Assembly (NCBI GenBank): GCA_951812665.1 | Contig: CATOST010000018.1 | Location: 248,001-312,000 of the forward strand | Direction: 5' to 3' | Source: an uncultured Acidobacteriota bacterium | GTDB lineage: Bacteria; Acidobacteriota; UBA6911; RPQK01; JAJDTT01 | Length of the DNA stretch: 64,000 bases | Part shown: positions 54,471 through 63,678 of the stretch, one piece after another | How positions within the stretch are numbered: position 1 is the stretch's first letter | How the letters are laid out: every line of letters starts with the position of its first letter | The notes under the pieces: generated by a model | Databases searched by the model: none | Seen by the model: only the letters and a program-made list of their open reading frames with translations | Told to the model about the DNA's origin: nothing | Program-made: the position numbers and the translations under genes

Positions 54471-54979
54471 CACCAATCCCCGGAGCGGATCAGCTTGCGG
54501 ATCTTGCGCTTGATCAGGTCTCGTTTGAAGAAGGAAATCCGGTCCAGATAGAGGATCCCGTCCAGGTGATCCAGCTCATGGCAGAGGGCTCGGGCCAGAA
54601 GGTCCTCGGCCTCCATTTCGATCCGATTCCCCCGGGGGTCCTGTCCGGCGATTCGAATCCGTTGCGGCCGCTCCACCAGGGCGGTGAACCCGGGGATGCT
54701 GAGGCACCCCTCCTCTCCCTTCTGCTCCCCCTCCTGTTCGAGGATCTCCGGATTGACCAGAATGATCTGGTTCCCTTTCTCTTCCCCGGCACTGATATCC
54801 ACGACCAGGAGCCGGAGGTTCACTCCCACCTGCGGAGCGGCCAAGCCGATCCCCGGGGCGGCGTACATGGTCTCCAGCATGTCCTGGGCCAGATCTCGCA
54901 ACTTACGGTCGAAGTTCTCGACCGGTTCGCTCTGACGCTGAAGTTCAGGAGCTCCGAACTTGAGGATTGGTCTGATCAT
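54470..54979 (-). CDS. def: peptide deformylase
   Basis: 169 residues. Motif 1 GIGLAAPQVG (43-52), motif 2 EEGCLSIPG with metal Cys92, motif 3 HELDHLDG with metal His134, His138 and catalytic Glu135. All catalytic residues intact. It removes the formyl group after translation. It forms the usual def-fmt pair; its stop overlaps the fmt start. Confidence 0.95.
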   Translation of the reverse strand: MIRPILKFGAPELQRQSEPVENFDRKLRDLAQDMLETMYAAPGIGLAAPQVGVNLRLLVVDISAGEEKGNQIILVNPEILEQEGEQKGEEGCLSIPGFTALVERPQRIRIAGQDPRGNRIEMEAEDLLARALCHELDHLDGILYLDRISFFKRDLIKRKIRKLIRSGDW

Positions 54980-55006
54980 TCCGGGATTCGGGCAGTTCGG
55001 GGGAGG

Positions 55007-56176
55007 TCACATTGCTCGCATCCGCTCACGATAGCTCTTCAGGTTGTTCTTGAGTTCGGACAGGTTGTCCCCGCCGAACTTCTCCTGAATCGCCTGGACC
55101 AGCACGATGGCCACCATGGCTTCGCCTATCACTCCGGCTGCTGGAACCACACAGGTGTCCGACCGCTCGTACTGAGCCTTGAAGGGTTGCTTGGTCTTCA
55201 GATTCACCGACATCAGGGGCCGCTTCAGGGTGGCGATGGGCTTGACCACGGCGCGGACGATGATTTCCTGGCCGTTGGAAGTCCCTCCCTCGATGCCGCC
55301 GGCGCGGTTGGTCTTCCGGTAGAACTCTCTTTTCTGATCGTCGTAGAAGATCTCGTCGTGAAATTCGCTACCCATCGGAGCCTGATCCAAACCGCTGCCG
55401 GTCTCCACCGCCTTGATGGCATTGATGGACATTAGGGCCTGGGCCATGCGGCCGTCCAGCTTCCGGTCCCAGTGGACATGGCTGCCCAGTCCCGGGGGCA
55501 CTCCGGCGGCGCGAACTTCGAAGGTCCCGCCTATGGTGTCTCCCTTGTCGATGGCGTCGTCCACGGCCGCCTTCATGGACTCGTCCAGATCCGGGTTGCA
55601 GCAGCGCAACTCCGAGGACTCGATCTGGGGGATCCGATCGACGGAAACCGAGTCCAGAAGATCGTCGGAGATCCGAACGTTCCGGATCGAAATGACATGG
55701 CTGTAGACCTGGATTCCCAGTTCCCGCAGGAGCAGCTTGCAGAAGGCCCCGACCGCCACCCGGGAGGCGGTTTCGCGTGCGCTGGAGCGTTCCAGGACAT
55801 TGCGCATGTCCTGGAACTGGTACTTCAGAGCGCCCACGAGATCCGCATGTCCCGGCCGCGGCCGGGTGACTTGCCGCTTGCGGACCCCCTCGGGATTGGG
55901 TTCCACGCTCATGACTTCGGTCCAGTTGACCCAGTCCCGGTTGTGGATGATGAAGGCGATGGGTGATCCCAGTGTCTCGCCGTTGCGGACACCCGCGAAA
56001 ATGTCCACTTGGTCGCTCTCTATCTTCATGCGGAGGCCCCGCCCGTACCCGCCCATACGCCGTCTCAGATCGGCGTTGATGAAATCCGGGTCGACGGGAA
56101 CCTGGGCCGGAAAGCCCTCAATGGTGGAGATGAGGCCCTTGCCATGAGATTCGCCGGAGGTCAGGAATCGCAACAT
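55007..56176 (-). CDS. aroC: chorismate synthase
   Basis: 389 residues. Signatures: FLTSGESHGKGL start, RRMGGYGRGLRM, RPRPGHADLVGALKY, ERSSARETASRVAVGAFCKL, and GGIEGGTSNGQEI, as in bifunctional or monofunctional AroC using reduced FMN. It makes chorismate from EPSP, the last shikimate step. First of the minus-strand run ending at bamD, 27 bp from def. Confidence 0.95.
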   Translation of the reverse strand: MLRFLTSGESHGKGLISTIEGFPAQVPVDPDFINADLRRRMGGYGRGLRMKIESDQVDIFAGVRNGETLGSPIAFIIHNRDWVNWTEVMSVEPNPEGVRKRQVTRPRPGHADLVGALKYQFQDMRNVLERSSARETASRVAVGAFCKLLLRELGIQVYSHVISIRNVRISDDLLDSVSVDRIPQIESSELRCCNPDLDESMKAAVDDAIDKGDTIGGTFEVRAAGVPPGLGSHVHWDRKLDGRMAQALMSINAIKAVETGSGLDQAPMGSEFHDEIFYDDQKREFYRKTNRAGGIEGGTSNGQEIIVRAVVKPIATLKRPLMSVNLKTKQPFKAQYERSDTCVVPAAGVIGEAMVAIVLVQAIQEKFGGDNLSELKNNLKSYRERMRAM

Positions 56177-56530
56177 GATTTATTATCCGGAACCTGCTGT
56201 TACTAAAGACGTTGCTTGGAAGCGGCCAGCCCTCTCTGTTAGAATCTCCGGGCTTTTCTCGGCCCGCTTCCGGCTGCCCTGGTGGCAGCGGTCTCCGCAT
56301 AGAGGAGGCCTCATAGTCTAACATTAACCCGAATATCTCACCGGGTCGCCGAGTGAATGATGAAGAAGATCTTGGATTCAGGCAGCTGCCGGCTCTGTTT
56401 CGAGATCTCCCGGGCACAAGCTGCGCTGGGCGCGCCCTCGCCGGTCCTCGTTCCTGCGCGGTTCTCGCGCTCCCCGGTGAGAAATGTGGGCTAATCAGGA
56501 TGCCGCCGGCGGGAGCGGCGGCCGCCGAGG
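56177..56530. promoter_or_regulatory. divergent promoter region of aroC and mlaE
   Basis: 354 bp with no supported gene. It must hold the start signals of the aroC run (minus) and mla run (plus). A/T-rich stretches near 56166-56176 and 56318-56340 are likely places, but no clear -35/-10 pair is secure. Confidence 0.4.
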
Positions 56531-57295
56531 GTGATTATGGGCTTCCTCTACAAGATCCTGTATGAGGTCGAGGAGTTCGTCACCCTCACCGTCCGAAGCG
56601 TCACCAACGTTTTCCGCCGGCCCCGTTACATTCAGGATACGTTCCAGCAGATGGAGACGATCGGGGTCCGTTCGATTCTGATCGTGGTCCTGGTCGGTTT
56701 TTTCACCGGCGGCGTCCTGGCCTTGCAGACCTCGAAATCGCTCAAGGCATTCGGCGCCGTGAACCTGATGGGACAATTGATCTCCCTGTCGCTGATCCGG
56801 GAAATGGGACCCGTGCTGACCGCCTTGATGCTGGCCGGCCGGGCAGGTTCAGGCATTGCCTCGGAGTTGGGATCGATGGTGGTGACCGAGCAGATCAGCG
56901 CGATGCGGGCCCTCGGAACGGATCCCGTGAAAAAGCTGGTGACGCCACGTGTCCTCGCCTGTACCACCATGGTGCCCCTCTTGACCGTGATCGCCGACGT
57001 ATTCGGACTGATCGGTGGGTGGATCGTTTCGTTCTACAATCTCCGCTTGAATACGGCCCTCTACTGGAATACGGCCTTTCGAGCCATCGACTACAATATC
57101 GTGCTGGAGGGTTTGATGAAGCCGGTCGTTTTCGGCTTCATCATCGGGTCCGTGGGCTGCTACTACGGGCTGGGGACCCGGGGTGGAACCAGGGGGGTTG
57201 GCCGGAATACGACGCAGGCCGTCGTGACGGCCTCGATCCTGGTCATCGTGGCCGATTTTTTCCTGGGCAAGCTCATTCTGGAGTTGTGGCATTGA
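56531..57295 (+). CDS. mlaE: MlaE-type ABC transporter permease
   Basis: 254 residues (GTG 56531; ATG 56537 is also possible). Five or six membrane segments and the family signature EMGPVLTALMLAGRAGSGIASELG. It forms the membrane channel for phospholipid transport between membranes, with MlaF and MlaD. The stop overlaps the mlaF start (TTGA). The gene set lacks MlaB and MlaC in this window. Confidence 0.92.
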   Translation: MIMGFLYKILYEVEEFVTLTVRSVTNVFRRPRYIQDTFQQMETIGVRSILIVVLVGFFTGGVLALQTSKSLKAFGAVNLMGQLISLSLIREMGPVLTALMLAGRAGSGIASELGSMVVTEQISAMRALGTDPVKKLVTPRVLACTTMVPLLTVIADVFGLIGGWIVSFYNLRLNTALYWNTAFRAIDYNIVLEGLMKPVVFGFIIGSVGCYYGLGTRGGTRGVGRNTTQAVVTASILVIVADFFLGKLILELWH

Positions 57296-58086
57296 GTGTG
57301 ATTCGCTTTGAGAACGTCACCAAGAAATACGAGGATCACACCGTGCTCCAGGATTTCGACATGGAGGTGGGCCGAGGCGAAACCATGGTCCTGCTGGGTG
57401 GATCGGGCTCGGGGAAATCGACCATCCTCAAAATGGTGGTAGGCCTGGTCAGTCCCGATTCCGGATCCGTGTTCGTGGACGGCGAAGAGATCACCCGGCT
57501 TCGGGAAGAGGAGTTGATGCCGATTCGCCGGAAAATCGGCATCGTGTTCCAGGAGGGAGCTCTCTTCGATTCCCTGACGGTCAGGGACAATGTGGCTTAT
57601 CGGATCCTTGAGTCCGATGAATATACGATGGAGCAGGTCGACAACTGGGTGAGCCGGCTCCTGGGTTTTGTGGGAATGCAGGACGCTATCGACAAGATGC
57701 CCTCGGAGCTGTCGGGGGGAATGAAGAGGCGTGTGGCCATCGCCCGGGCGTTGATGGGCAGCCCGAGGATCATGCTTTACGATGAGCCGACGGCAGGGCT
57801 TGATCCCATCACCAGTAGAATCACCTGCGAGCTCATCATCAGACTACGGGACCTGGAGGGCGTGACCGGGATTCTGGTCACCAACGATCTGCAGGCGATT
57901 CGCGCCCTATCGGGGGAAGTGTCCACCCAGGCCCCGGATGGTACCGTCGGCTTCATGCCTGTGGATCCGGAGACGACGTTGCGGAACACCCGCTTCGTCA
58001 TGATCAAGGATGGACGAATCCATTACCAGGGGGGGGATCCCTCTCGGGAAGGCGGTGACGAGTACGTCCGTGAGTTCCTGGCCTGA
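57292..58086 (+). CDS. mlaF: MlaF-type ABC transporter ATPase
   Basis: 264 residues from TTG 57292, 8 bp after GGAG; a GTG at 57298 is the alternative, and the upstream frame is mlaE shadow. Walker A GGSGSGKST, Q-loop FQEGALFDSL, signature LSGGMKRRVAIARAL, Walker B LYDEPTAGLDP and a non-canonical switch TNDLQAI in place of the usual His. It powers lipid transport. The H-loop change is notable, but other MlaF-like ATPases also vary here. Confidence 0.9.
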   Translation: MSVIRFENVTKKYEDHTVLQDFDMEVGRGETMVLLGGSGSGKSTILKMVVGLVSPDSGSVFVDGEEITRLREEELMPIRRKIGIVFQEGALFDSLTVRDNVAYRILESDEYTMEQVDNWVSRLLGFVGMQDAIDKMPSELSGGMKRRVAIARALMGSPRIMLYDEPTAGLDPITSRITCELIIRLRDLEGVTGILVTNDLQAIRALSGEVSTQAPDGTVGFMPVDPETTLRNTRFVMIKDGRIHYQGGDPSREGGDEYVREFLA

Positions 58087-58093
58087 TTCTCCC

Positions 58094-58135
58094 AGGAGTC
58101 TGCGCGGTAGATCAATTTCTGCCGCGCAGGCTCCT
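58094..58135 (+). repeat. R3 repeat copy 2 between mlaF and mlaD
   Basis: The 14-bp stem AGGAGTCTGCGCGG pairs with CCGCGCAGGCTCCT with one G-U, around a 14-nt loop. It is nearly identical in its 37-nt core to the sequence in the fmt 5' end. No T tract follows, so it is not a good terminator. Confidence 0.75.
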
Positions 58136-58164
58136 AGGGACTTCCACCGTGGAGTCTGGGAGCG

Positions 58165-59481
58165 ATGGGGCGCAAGGCGTCGTGGGGAAAGAGCATGAAC
58201 AGAGGCAGAGGGAGACCGACCCGTCTCGCCGAACTCAAAGTTGGAATCTTCGTCATCGTCACCACGGCGATTCTGGCTTTGGCCGTCTTCAACATCGGCA
58301 CCCGAGTCGGACTCCTGGAGGAGACATTTCGAGCCAAGACGCACCTCAACGACACTTCGGGACTGAAACCGTCGGACATTGTTCTCATCGGCGGCGTCGA
58401 AGCCGGAAACGTCTCGCGGATCAAGATCTCCAAGCCGGGTGAGATGCCTCCCACCGAGTCGAACCGGATCAACCTGGCGCAGATCGGCGAGCTGGAAAAA
58501 CTGGCGGCGGCGGAGCGGCGCAAGCAGCCTCCCGACGAGGGGCGTCTCAAGCAGATCCAGTCCGGGATCGAAAGGGTCCGGTGGCGGCTCCAGAACGTGG
58601 AGGTCTATCTGGACATCAAGCAGGAATACCGGATCTGGATCCAGCGGGACAGCAATATCTCCCTGGGGTCCATCGGGCTGCTGGGCGACAAGTATGTGGA
58701 GGTGTCGCTAGGTCGGTCCAACCAGCCGGCGTTGGTGGTCGAAGAGGAATTCGAGACTTGGTTCGGTGTGGAGACCGATGAGGTGGTGGTGATCACCGGT
58801 TCCACCGAGCCCGGTTTCAGGGAACTGATCATCGGAGCCAACGACGTGCTGGTCAACGTCGAGGCTCTGTCCGGGCGGCTGGAAGACATCATGCAGGGAC
58901 TGGGCGAAGGGAAGGGCACCGTCGGCCAGTTTCTGACCAATCCCGAATTCTTCAACAACGTCACCAAGATCATGGCCTCGTTTCAGCAAACCAGCGAAAG
59001 AGTGGCCACGCTCGTCGAGCGTCTCATCGAAGGTTCCGGGACCGTTCCCAGCCTCATTCGTGAGGATGACATCTACCAGAGCATCCGGGGCATTTCCGCT
59101 CGAACGGATGAGATCATCAGGCGAGTCGAGCAGGGGGAGGGCACTCTCGGAAAGCTCTCCAAGGATCCATCGCTCTATGACAGGATCGAACAGGTGACGG
59201 CCAGCCTCGAGTCCATTACCAAGCGCATGGAAGCCGGAGAGGGCACGCTGGGACGACTGTCCACGGATGACCAACTCTATGTGGACATGCGGCGAACCAT
59301 GGACCAGATGGCGGTGTTCCTGGAGGACATTCAGGACGGTGAGGGAACCTTGGGCCGGTTGGCGAAGGACGAAGCGCTGTATCAGAATCTGAATCACCTG
59401 ACCTCGGAAATGGTGAAGTTGATCCATGACTTCCGGCAGGATCCCAGGAAGTTCCTGACCATCCGATTCAAGCTGTTCTGA
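58165..59481 (+). CDS. mlaD: MlaD-type MCE-domain protein
   Basis: 438 residues (ATG 58165; 58195 is possible). One membrane anchor (about 28-48), an MCE domain (about 50-190, interrupted by a charged insertion about 100-145) with DTSGLKPSDIVLIGGVEAG and GSIGLLGDKYVEV. A long helical C-terminal part (about 215-438) contains repeated G-E/T-G-T-L/V-G segments. It binds lipids for transport. Members of this size make longer tubes or needles than E. coli MlaD. Confidence 0.88.
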   Translation: MGRKASWGKSMNRGRGRPTRLAELKVGIFVIVTTAILALAVFNIGTRVGLLEETFRAKTHLNDTSGLKPSDIVLIGGVEAGNVSRIKISKPGEMPPTESNRINLAQIGELEKLAAAERRKQPPDEGRLKQIQSGIERVRWRLQNVEVYLDIKQEYRIWIQRDSNISLGSIGLLGDKYVEVSLGRSNQPALVVEEEFETWFGVETDEVVVITGSTEPGFRELIIGANDVLVNVEALSGRLEDIMQGLGEGKGTVGQFLTNPEFFNNVTKIMASFQQTSERVATLVERLIEGSGTVPSLIREDDIYQSIRGISARTDEIIRRVEQGEGTLGKLSKDPSLYDRIEQVTASLESITKRMEAGEGTLGRLSTDDQLYVDMRRTMDQMAVFLEDIQDGEGTLGRLAKDEALYQNLNHLTSEMVKLIHDFRQDPRKFLTIRFKLF

Positions 59482-59497
59482 GTCGGGGGGAGAATCC

Positions 59498-60325
59498 ATG
59501 ATTTCGCAAACCATCGGCCAGGGAGCCCGGGTCATCCTGAGGGGGATCGTGTGGGGGCTGATGACCTTGCACGTCAAACCCAATCACCTCACCGTTCTGG
59601 GTTTCGTCACCAGCATCTGGGCCGCTTTCGTTTTCGCAAGTGGCCACTTCGTTTCCGCCGGCCTGGTTCTGATTCTCGCCGGCCTGTTCGACATGGTGGA
59701 CGGCATGGTGGCCCGGACCGCCAACACCGCGACTCCCTTCGGGGCCTTCTTCGATTCGGTCATGGACCGGTACTCGGATCTGATCATCTACCTGGGCCTC
59801 ATCATTTATTACGGCCAGCAGGACCGGTTCACCTACGTCGTATTGGTGAGCATAGCCATGATGGGGTCGGTTCTGATCAGCTACACCAGGGCCCGGGCCG
59901 AATGTCTGATTCCCAGTTGCAAGGTCGGTTTCCTGGAACGCCCCGAACGTCTGGTTCTACTCATCATCGGCTCCTTCTACTACATGGAGCCCGTCCTCTG
60001 GGCCATTGCCGTCATCGGGAACTGGACGGTGATTCACCGCATTCTCCACACTCGCTCGCAGATGAGACCGTCCGAACCGCAGCGAAGTCGGGGACGCGAC
60101 GGCCGGGCGCCGGCGGGACCGATGCGGTACGTGCGTGGAACCTGGCGTTACGACGTGGTCTGCGTGATGATCCTGGGCTTTATTTTTCTGACTCCGGCGA
60201 CGGTCTTCGACGGCTCCCTCTTCTCCAAGAGGCAGCAGCCGGAGAGTCCGAAAGAGATGGTGCCCGACCCGAAGAAAACCCAGGTCCGGACCTTCAGCAG
60301 AGGGACCCTGCCGCCCTCCAAATAG
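59498..60325 (+). CDS. CDP-alcohol phosphatidyltransferase
   Basis: 275 residues. The family motif is complete: D65-x-x-D68-G-x-x-A-R73-(x8)-G82-(x3)-D86-(x3)-D90, plus about six membrane segments. Such enzymes move a phosphatidyl group from CDP-diacylglycerol to an alcohol such as glycerol-3-phosphate or inositol; the acceptor cannot be read. It follows mlaD by 16 bp, consistent with a lipid-envelope operon. Confidence 0.88.
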   Translation: MISQTIGQGARVILRGIVWGLMTLHVKPNHLTVLGFVTSIWAAFVFASGHFVSAGLVLILAGLFDMVDGMVARTANTATPFGAFFDSVMDRYSDLIIYLGLIIYYGQQDRFTYVVLVSIAMMGSVLISYTRARAECLIPSCKVGFLERPERLVLLIIGSFYYMEPVLWAIAVIGNWTVIHRILHTRSQMRPSEPQRSRGRDGRAPAGPMRYVRGTWRYDVVCVMILGFIFLTPATVFDGSLFSKRQQPESPKEMVPDPKKTQVRTFSRGTLPPSK

Positions 60326-60339
60326 GCGCCTTGGAACGA

Positions 60340-61044
60340 ATGGAATCAGCGCCGCGGATCTCCCTCCTCTTTCTGCTTCTCGGTTTTTTCACCGCTCTTC
60401 CGTTGGAGGCCGTGGAGACGACTCGAGCAGCCCCCGGTCTGGAGTCGGTGCTCGAGAACATGGACCGGAGAAGCGGCGATCTTCGGTCCATGAGCGCCAC
60501 CATCGTCCAGAAGAAATGGACCGACATTCTGGAGGAGTTCGACCAGGAAGAGCGGGGCGAGTTTCATTTCCTCAGGGAGAAAGCGGCGATCCGTCTGCGG
60601 AGAGACATCACGGAACCGGGGCGGAGCACCCTTCTGATCAACGACGGAAAAGGGATCTTCTACCAGCCGCTGCTCAAGCAGGCCAGCCGCTACAATCTGG
60701 GGGCGAGAAAGGATCGGGCCGAGTTCCTGCTGCTTGGCTTCCTCTCCAGGAAGGATGCCCTCCGCGAGGCCTACTCCATACGGTGGCTGGGTCCCGAAAT
60801 GGTTGGCGACCGGCAGACTTACGCGCTCGAATTGATCCCTCGATCCGACAAAGTCTCCGCCTTTTTTTCCCGCATCGTGCTCTGGGTCGACGGCCGGCTC
60901 TGGGTCCCCATTCAGCAAAAGCTGGTGGAGCCGACGCGCGACTACCTGCTGATTCGGTTTGAAGACGTCCGTTTGAACCTGAACCTGCCGGCTTCCAGAT
61001 TCGATCTGGAGTTGCCTCCCGACGTCAACGTCATCCAATTCTGA
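60340..61044 (+). CDS. LolA-like outer membrane lipoprotein-sorting protein
   Basis: 234 residues from ATG 60340 (TTG 60331 is possible; the upstream frame is shadow of the lipid enzyme). Signal peptide (about 1-26), then a LolA/LolB-type half-barrel with SMSATIVQKKW near the start. The middle LLINDGKGIFYQP and C-terminal LNLPASRFDLELPPDVNV resemble LolA family. It would carry lipoproteins or lipids across the periplasm. Sequence divergence makes the exact function uncertain. Confidence 0.7.
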   Translation: MESAPRISLLFLLLGFFTALPLEAVETTRAAPGLESVLENMDRRSGDLRSMSATIVQKKWTDILEEFDQEERGEFHFLREKAAIRLRRDITEPGRSTLLINDGKGIFYQPLLKQASRYNLGARKDRAEFLLLGFLSRKDALREAYSIRWLGPEMVGDRQTYALELIPRSDKVSAFFSRIVLWVDGRLWVPIQQKLVEPTRDYLLIRFEDVRLNLNLPASRFDLELPPDVNVIQF

Positions 61045-61096
61045 CTGGAAATCGGAAAACGGGGCCGGTCAGTCCAGCAACCGGGTCCGGCTGCGA

Positions 61097-61807
61097 TTAC
61101 TCGGCATCCGAGCTCACAAGCCGTCCATCCTTCATCTGGATGACACGGTTGGCGGCAGCGGCGGCATCCGGATTGTGGGTGATCATCAGGATGGTCTGGT
61201 TGTAACGGTGATTCAGCTCTTTCAGGATGGAGAGCACGTTTCCGGAGTTCTGGGAATCCAGGTTGCCGGTGGGTTCATCCGCCAGCAGCAAAGCGGGGCG
61301 ATTGATGACGGCACGCGCCACGGAGATGCGCTGCTGTTCACCGCCTGAAAGTTCGGAGGGCTTGTGATCCATTTTGCCCTCCAGTCCCAACAACTGGAAG
61401 ATCTCTCGAGTGCGGGCCTCATTCTGATGGCCGTTGCCGTGAATGCGGCACGCCAACTCGATGTTGTGCCGGGCCGTCAGGGTCGGCAAAAGATTGAATC
61501 GCTGAAAGACGAATCCGATCTTCATCTTTCGGATTTCGGTCCTTTCCGCATCGCTGACCAGGCTCATCTCCACTCCGTCGATCCAGATCCGGCCCGAAGA
61601 GGGGGTCAGGAGTCCGCCTAGGAGGTGGAGCAGAGTGGATTTGCCGCAACCGCTGGGCCCCATGATGGCCAGGAACTCGCCGGTCCGGACCTTCAGGTTG
61701 ATGCCGCGCAGAGCGGGGACCTCCATCTTCCCGATGCGGAAGACCATCTGGAGATCCTCGGCCACCACCAGATTCTTGTCTCGATTCATTTCCAGAGTGT
61801 GCCTCAT
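61097..61807 (-). CDS. LolD/MacB-type ABC transporter ATPase
   Basis: 236 residues. Walker [11 protein letters not shown]-loop [10 protein letters not shown], signature [14 protein letters not shown], Walker [12 protein letters not shown] and H-loop THNP are all intact. The length and LLGLL pattern fit the MacB/LolD/FtsE group. No permease is adjacent. An outer-membrane lipoprotein release or macrolide-type export role is possible; LolD is favoured by the neighbouring LolA-like gene, but that gene is convergent. Confidence 0.85.
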   Translation of the reverse strand: MRHTLEMNRDKNLVVAEDLQMVFRIGKMEVPALRGINLKVRTGEFLAIMGPSGCGKSTLLHLLGGLLTPSSGRIWIDGVEMSLVSDAERTEIRKMKIGFVFQRFNLLPTLTARHNIELACRIHGNGHQNEARTREIFQLLGLEGKMDHKPSELSGGEQQRISVARAVINRPALLLADEPTGNLDSQNSGNVLSILKELNHRYNQTILMITHNPDAAAAANRVIQMKDGRLVSSDAE

Positions 61808-61949
61808 TCAGGAGAGCCCCCAAACGGAGTTCAAATGACGGGAACCCTCTCGGCAGCGAGCCTTAGTCGGACAATCCAGGGTAGCCGCAACCACCATTGT
61901 ATACCGGTTCGGAAGCGGGCTTCAACGCCTCCGGATTCGAGGACAGGAT

Positions 61950-62012
61950 GAGCGTTGGGAGCGGGGTCTTCATCCCCCGGTTCCGGGGGGCGTGGGGGGC
62001 AAGACTATCCCC
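61950..62012 (+). repeat. R2 repeat copy 3
   Basis: 63 nt, matching 52148-52210 end to end. GCGGGG/CCCCCG and GGGG/CCCC stems remain, with other base changes. It lies between a LolD-like and a lipoprotein gene, 13 bp beyond the latter's stop. Confidence 0.72.
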
Positions 62013-62024
62013 TCCAATTCGGAT

Positions 62025-62903
62025 CTATTGGAGAGTGATCGTTTCGGCTCCCGGCGGCACCGGAAGTTGGAAGTGGCGATCCTCCAACTCGCGGCCGATT
62101 TTCAGGCTCTTCGGATCCAACTGGAGCCGGAGCGTGTATCGTTCCCGGGGGCGTTCCAGCACGACCCCAGTGTTGACGACCTCCTGACCCAGGGCGGCGG
62201 GCTCGGTGTAACGGATCGAGCCGGCGACCTTGCCGTCGGGGTCGTAGTAGTCCTGGCGCACCAACTCCAGCTTGCTGCGTTCGATCCAGAGTCTCCTCTT
62301 CAGGCGCAGGTTCCGGCGGTCCAGTTCATGGATGACGTAGTACTTGGATCTGGCGTCCTTCTCCTCGATCATCAAGACCCGCGCTGCCGGTCCCGTCGGA
62401 AGCGGCTCGATCAGGATCGCCGGAAGCACATGCTCGGGCCGGACGTTGTACAGGGGATTGTTGTAATCGCGCTCCAGATGAGTACTCCCGGTGACGAACT
62501 TGTTCTTCGTGGGCGCCCAGATCTGGAACCTGGCTTGACGACTGGCCATGGCGACGACGGTGGTTCGAGTCAACGGATTCAGCACGTTGATGCGGATGGC
62601 ATCGGGGCGCTTGGCGATGAGCTGGGAGGGCGCCTTGCGATAACGCTCATGGTAACCGGCGTCCGGCGAGTGCCCTTCGAGCTCCAACCTCACCTTGGCG
62701 ACCAGGCTTTCCACGGCGGCGTATGACCGGTTGATCCGTTGGACCAGATCCGGGAGTGTGGACTCCAGAGCCTCCCGATGGGCAGGAGCCGTCTCGACCC
62801 GGACTTTGGTTTTGACCACCTTTCTGCAGCCGGCCGGCAGCAACGCCAGCATCAGGATCGCGAGCAGCGTGCGCCCTGCCCAACCGGAAGCCGGCAGGTT
62901 CAC
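62025..62903 (-). CDS. lipoprotein, LolA/LolB- or DUF4292-like
   Basis: 292 residues from GTG 62903. Signal with lipobox L-P-A-G-C (cleavage before Cys26), then a beta-rich half-barrel-like region containing FQIWAPTKNKF. A lipid-binding periplasmic role is plausible. The start overlaps the VTT gene stop. No catalytic residues are visible, and I would not name it LolB. Confidence 0.65.
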   Translation of the reverse strand: MNLPASGWAGRTLLAILMLALLPAGCRKVVKTKVRVETAPAHREALESTLPDLVQRINRSYAAVESLVAKVRLELEGHSPDAGYHERYRKAPSQLIAKRPDAIRINVLNPLTRTTVVAMASRQARFQIWAPTKNKFVTGSTHLERDYNNPLYNVRPEHVLPAILIEPLPTGPAARVLMIEEKDARSKYYVIHELDRRNLRLKRRLWIERSKLELVRQDYYDPDGKVAGSIRYTEPAALGQEVVNTGVVLERPRERYTLRLQLDPKSLKIGRELEDRHFQLPVPPGAETITLQ

Positions 62904-63622
62904 GTGGCCTCCCCGGAGAAAGCCTTTTTTCGGTTTCTTCTCCGGATCAGGACGATTCCTGTCAGGACGGCGACCAGGGACAGGAAAAGGATGAGACCGA
63001 CGGTTTTCATTTCCTCTTGGAGGACCTGCTTGGCGGCCTCACCATAGAGAACTGCCAGAATTCCCCACATGAAGTACCGGATGCTCCTGCCCAGAGTGAT
63101 CAACACCACAAATCGACCCGGAGGGATCCGGAAGAGGCCGGCGGAAAGGACGAAGATCTTGAAGGGAGTTGGAGGGGGAAGGACGGCCGGCACCAGGAGG
63201 GTCCAGATTCCCCAGCGGTCGTACAGTCGCCGCATCTCGTCTCGTCTTTCCTCGGACAACCTCCTCTTCACAAAGTCCCCGCCTCTGCGGCCGACGCTGT
63301 ACAGGAGCGTGCATCCCAGGACGGACCCGGTGATGGTCATGGTCACGTAATAGGACATGAGGTCCCAGGACTGTCCAGTGGACAAAGCAATGATCAGAAT
63401 GTCGTTTCCTTCGGGAATGGACAGGAAAGAGGAATCGGCCAGCGCCACCAGCAGCAGGGCGGGTCCTCCATACTCTACGATGGTCTGGTAGAGACCACCG
63501 AGTGTCTCCTGGATCTGCTGCCAGAAGCTCAAACTGCAAACTGTGAACATGGCCATTCCGATTAACATGTTATCAAAGCCGATCAATGGGCTAGTTCGGC
63601 GTCCCCGATACGGCTCCGTCAT
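62900..63622 (-). CDS. DedA/VTT-domain membrane protein
   Basis: 240 residues with about five membrane segments. The SNARE-associated/VTT signature is seen in SFLSIPEGNDIL, G-R-R-G-G-D-F and FKIFVLSAGLFRIPPGRFV. An internal start at 63568 would drop 18 residues. DedA-like proteins help move lipids across the inner membrane and support pH and voltage balance. Its start region lies divergent from the last gene. Confidence 0.83.
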   Translation of the reverse strand: MTEPYRGRRTSPLIGFDNMLIGMAMFTVCSLSFWQQIQETLGGLYQTIVEYGGPALLLVALADSSFLSIPEGNDILIIALSTGQSWDLMSYYVTMTITGSVLGCTLLYSVGRRGGDFVKRRLSEERRDEMRRLYDRWGIWTLLVPAVLPPPTPFKIFVLSAGLFRIPPGRFVVLITLGRSIRYFMWGILAVLYGEAAKQVLQEEMKTVGLILFLSLVAVLTGIVLIRRRNRKKAFSGEAT

Positions 63623-63678
63623 CCGGTGGAGCGTCCGCGACGATAGAATCCATTAGAATTTAGGAGGGAACCGCGTCC

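Noticed and set aside
58094-58135. Terminator after mlaF
   Set aside because: No T tract; the same sequence occurs inside fmt, so it is a dispersed repeat, and mlaD must be read with mlaF.
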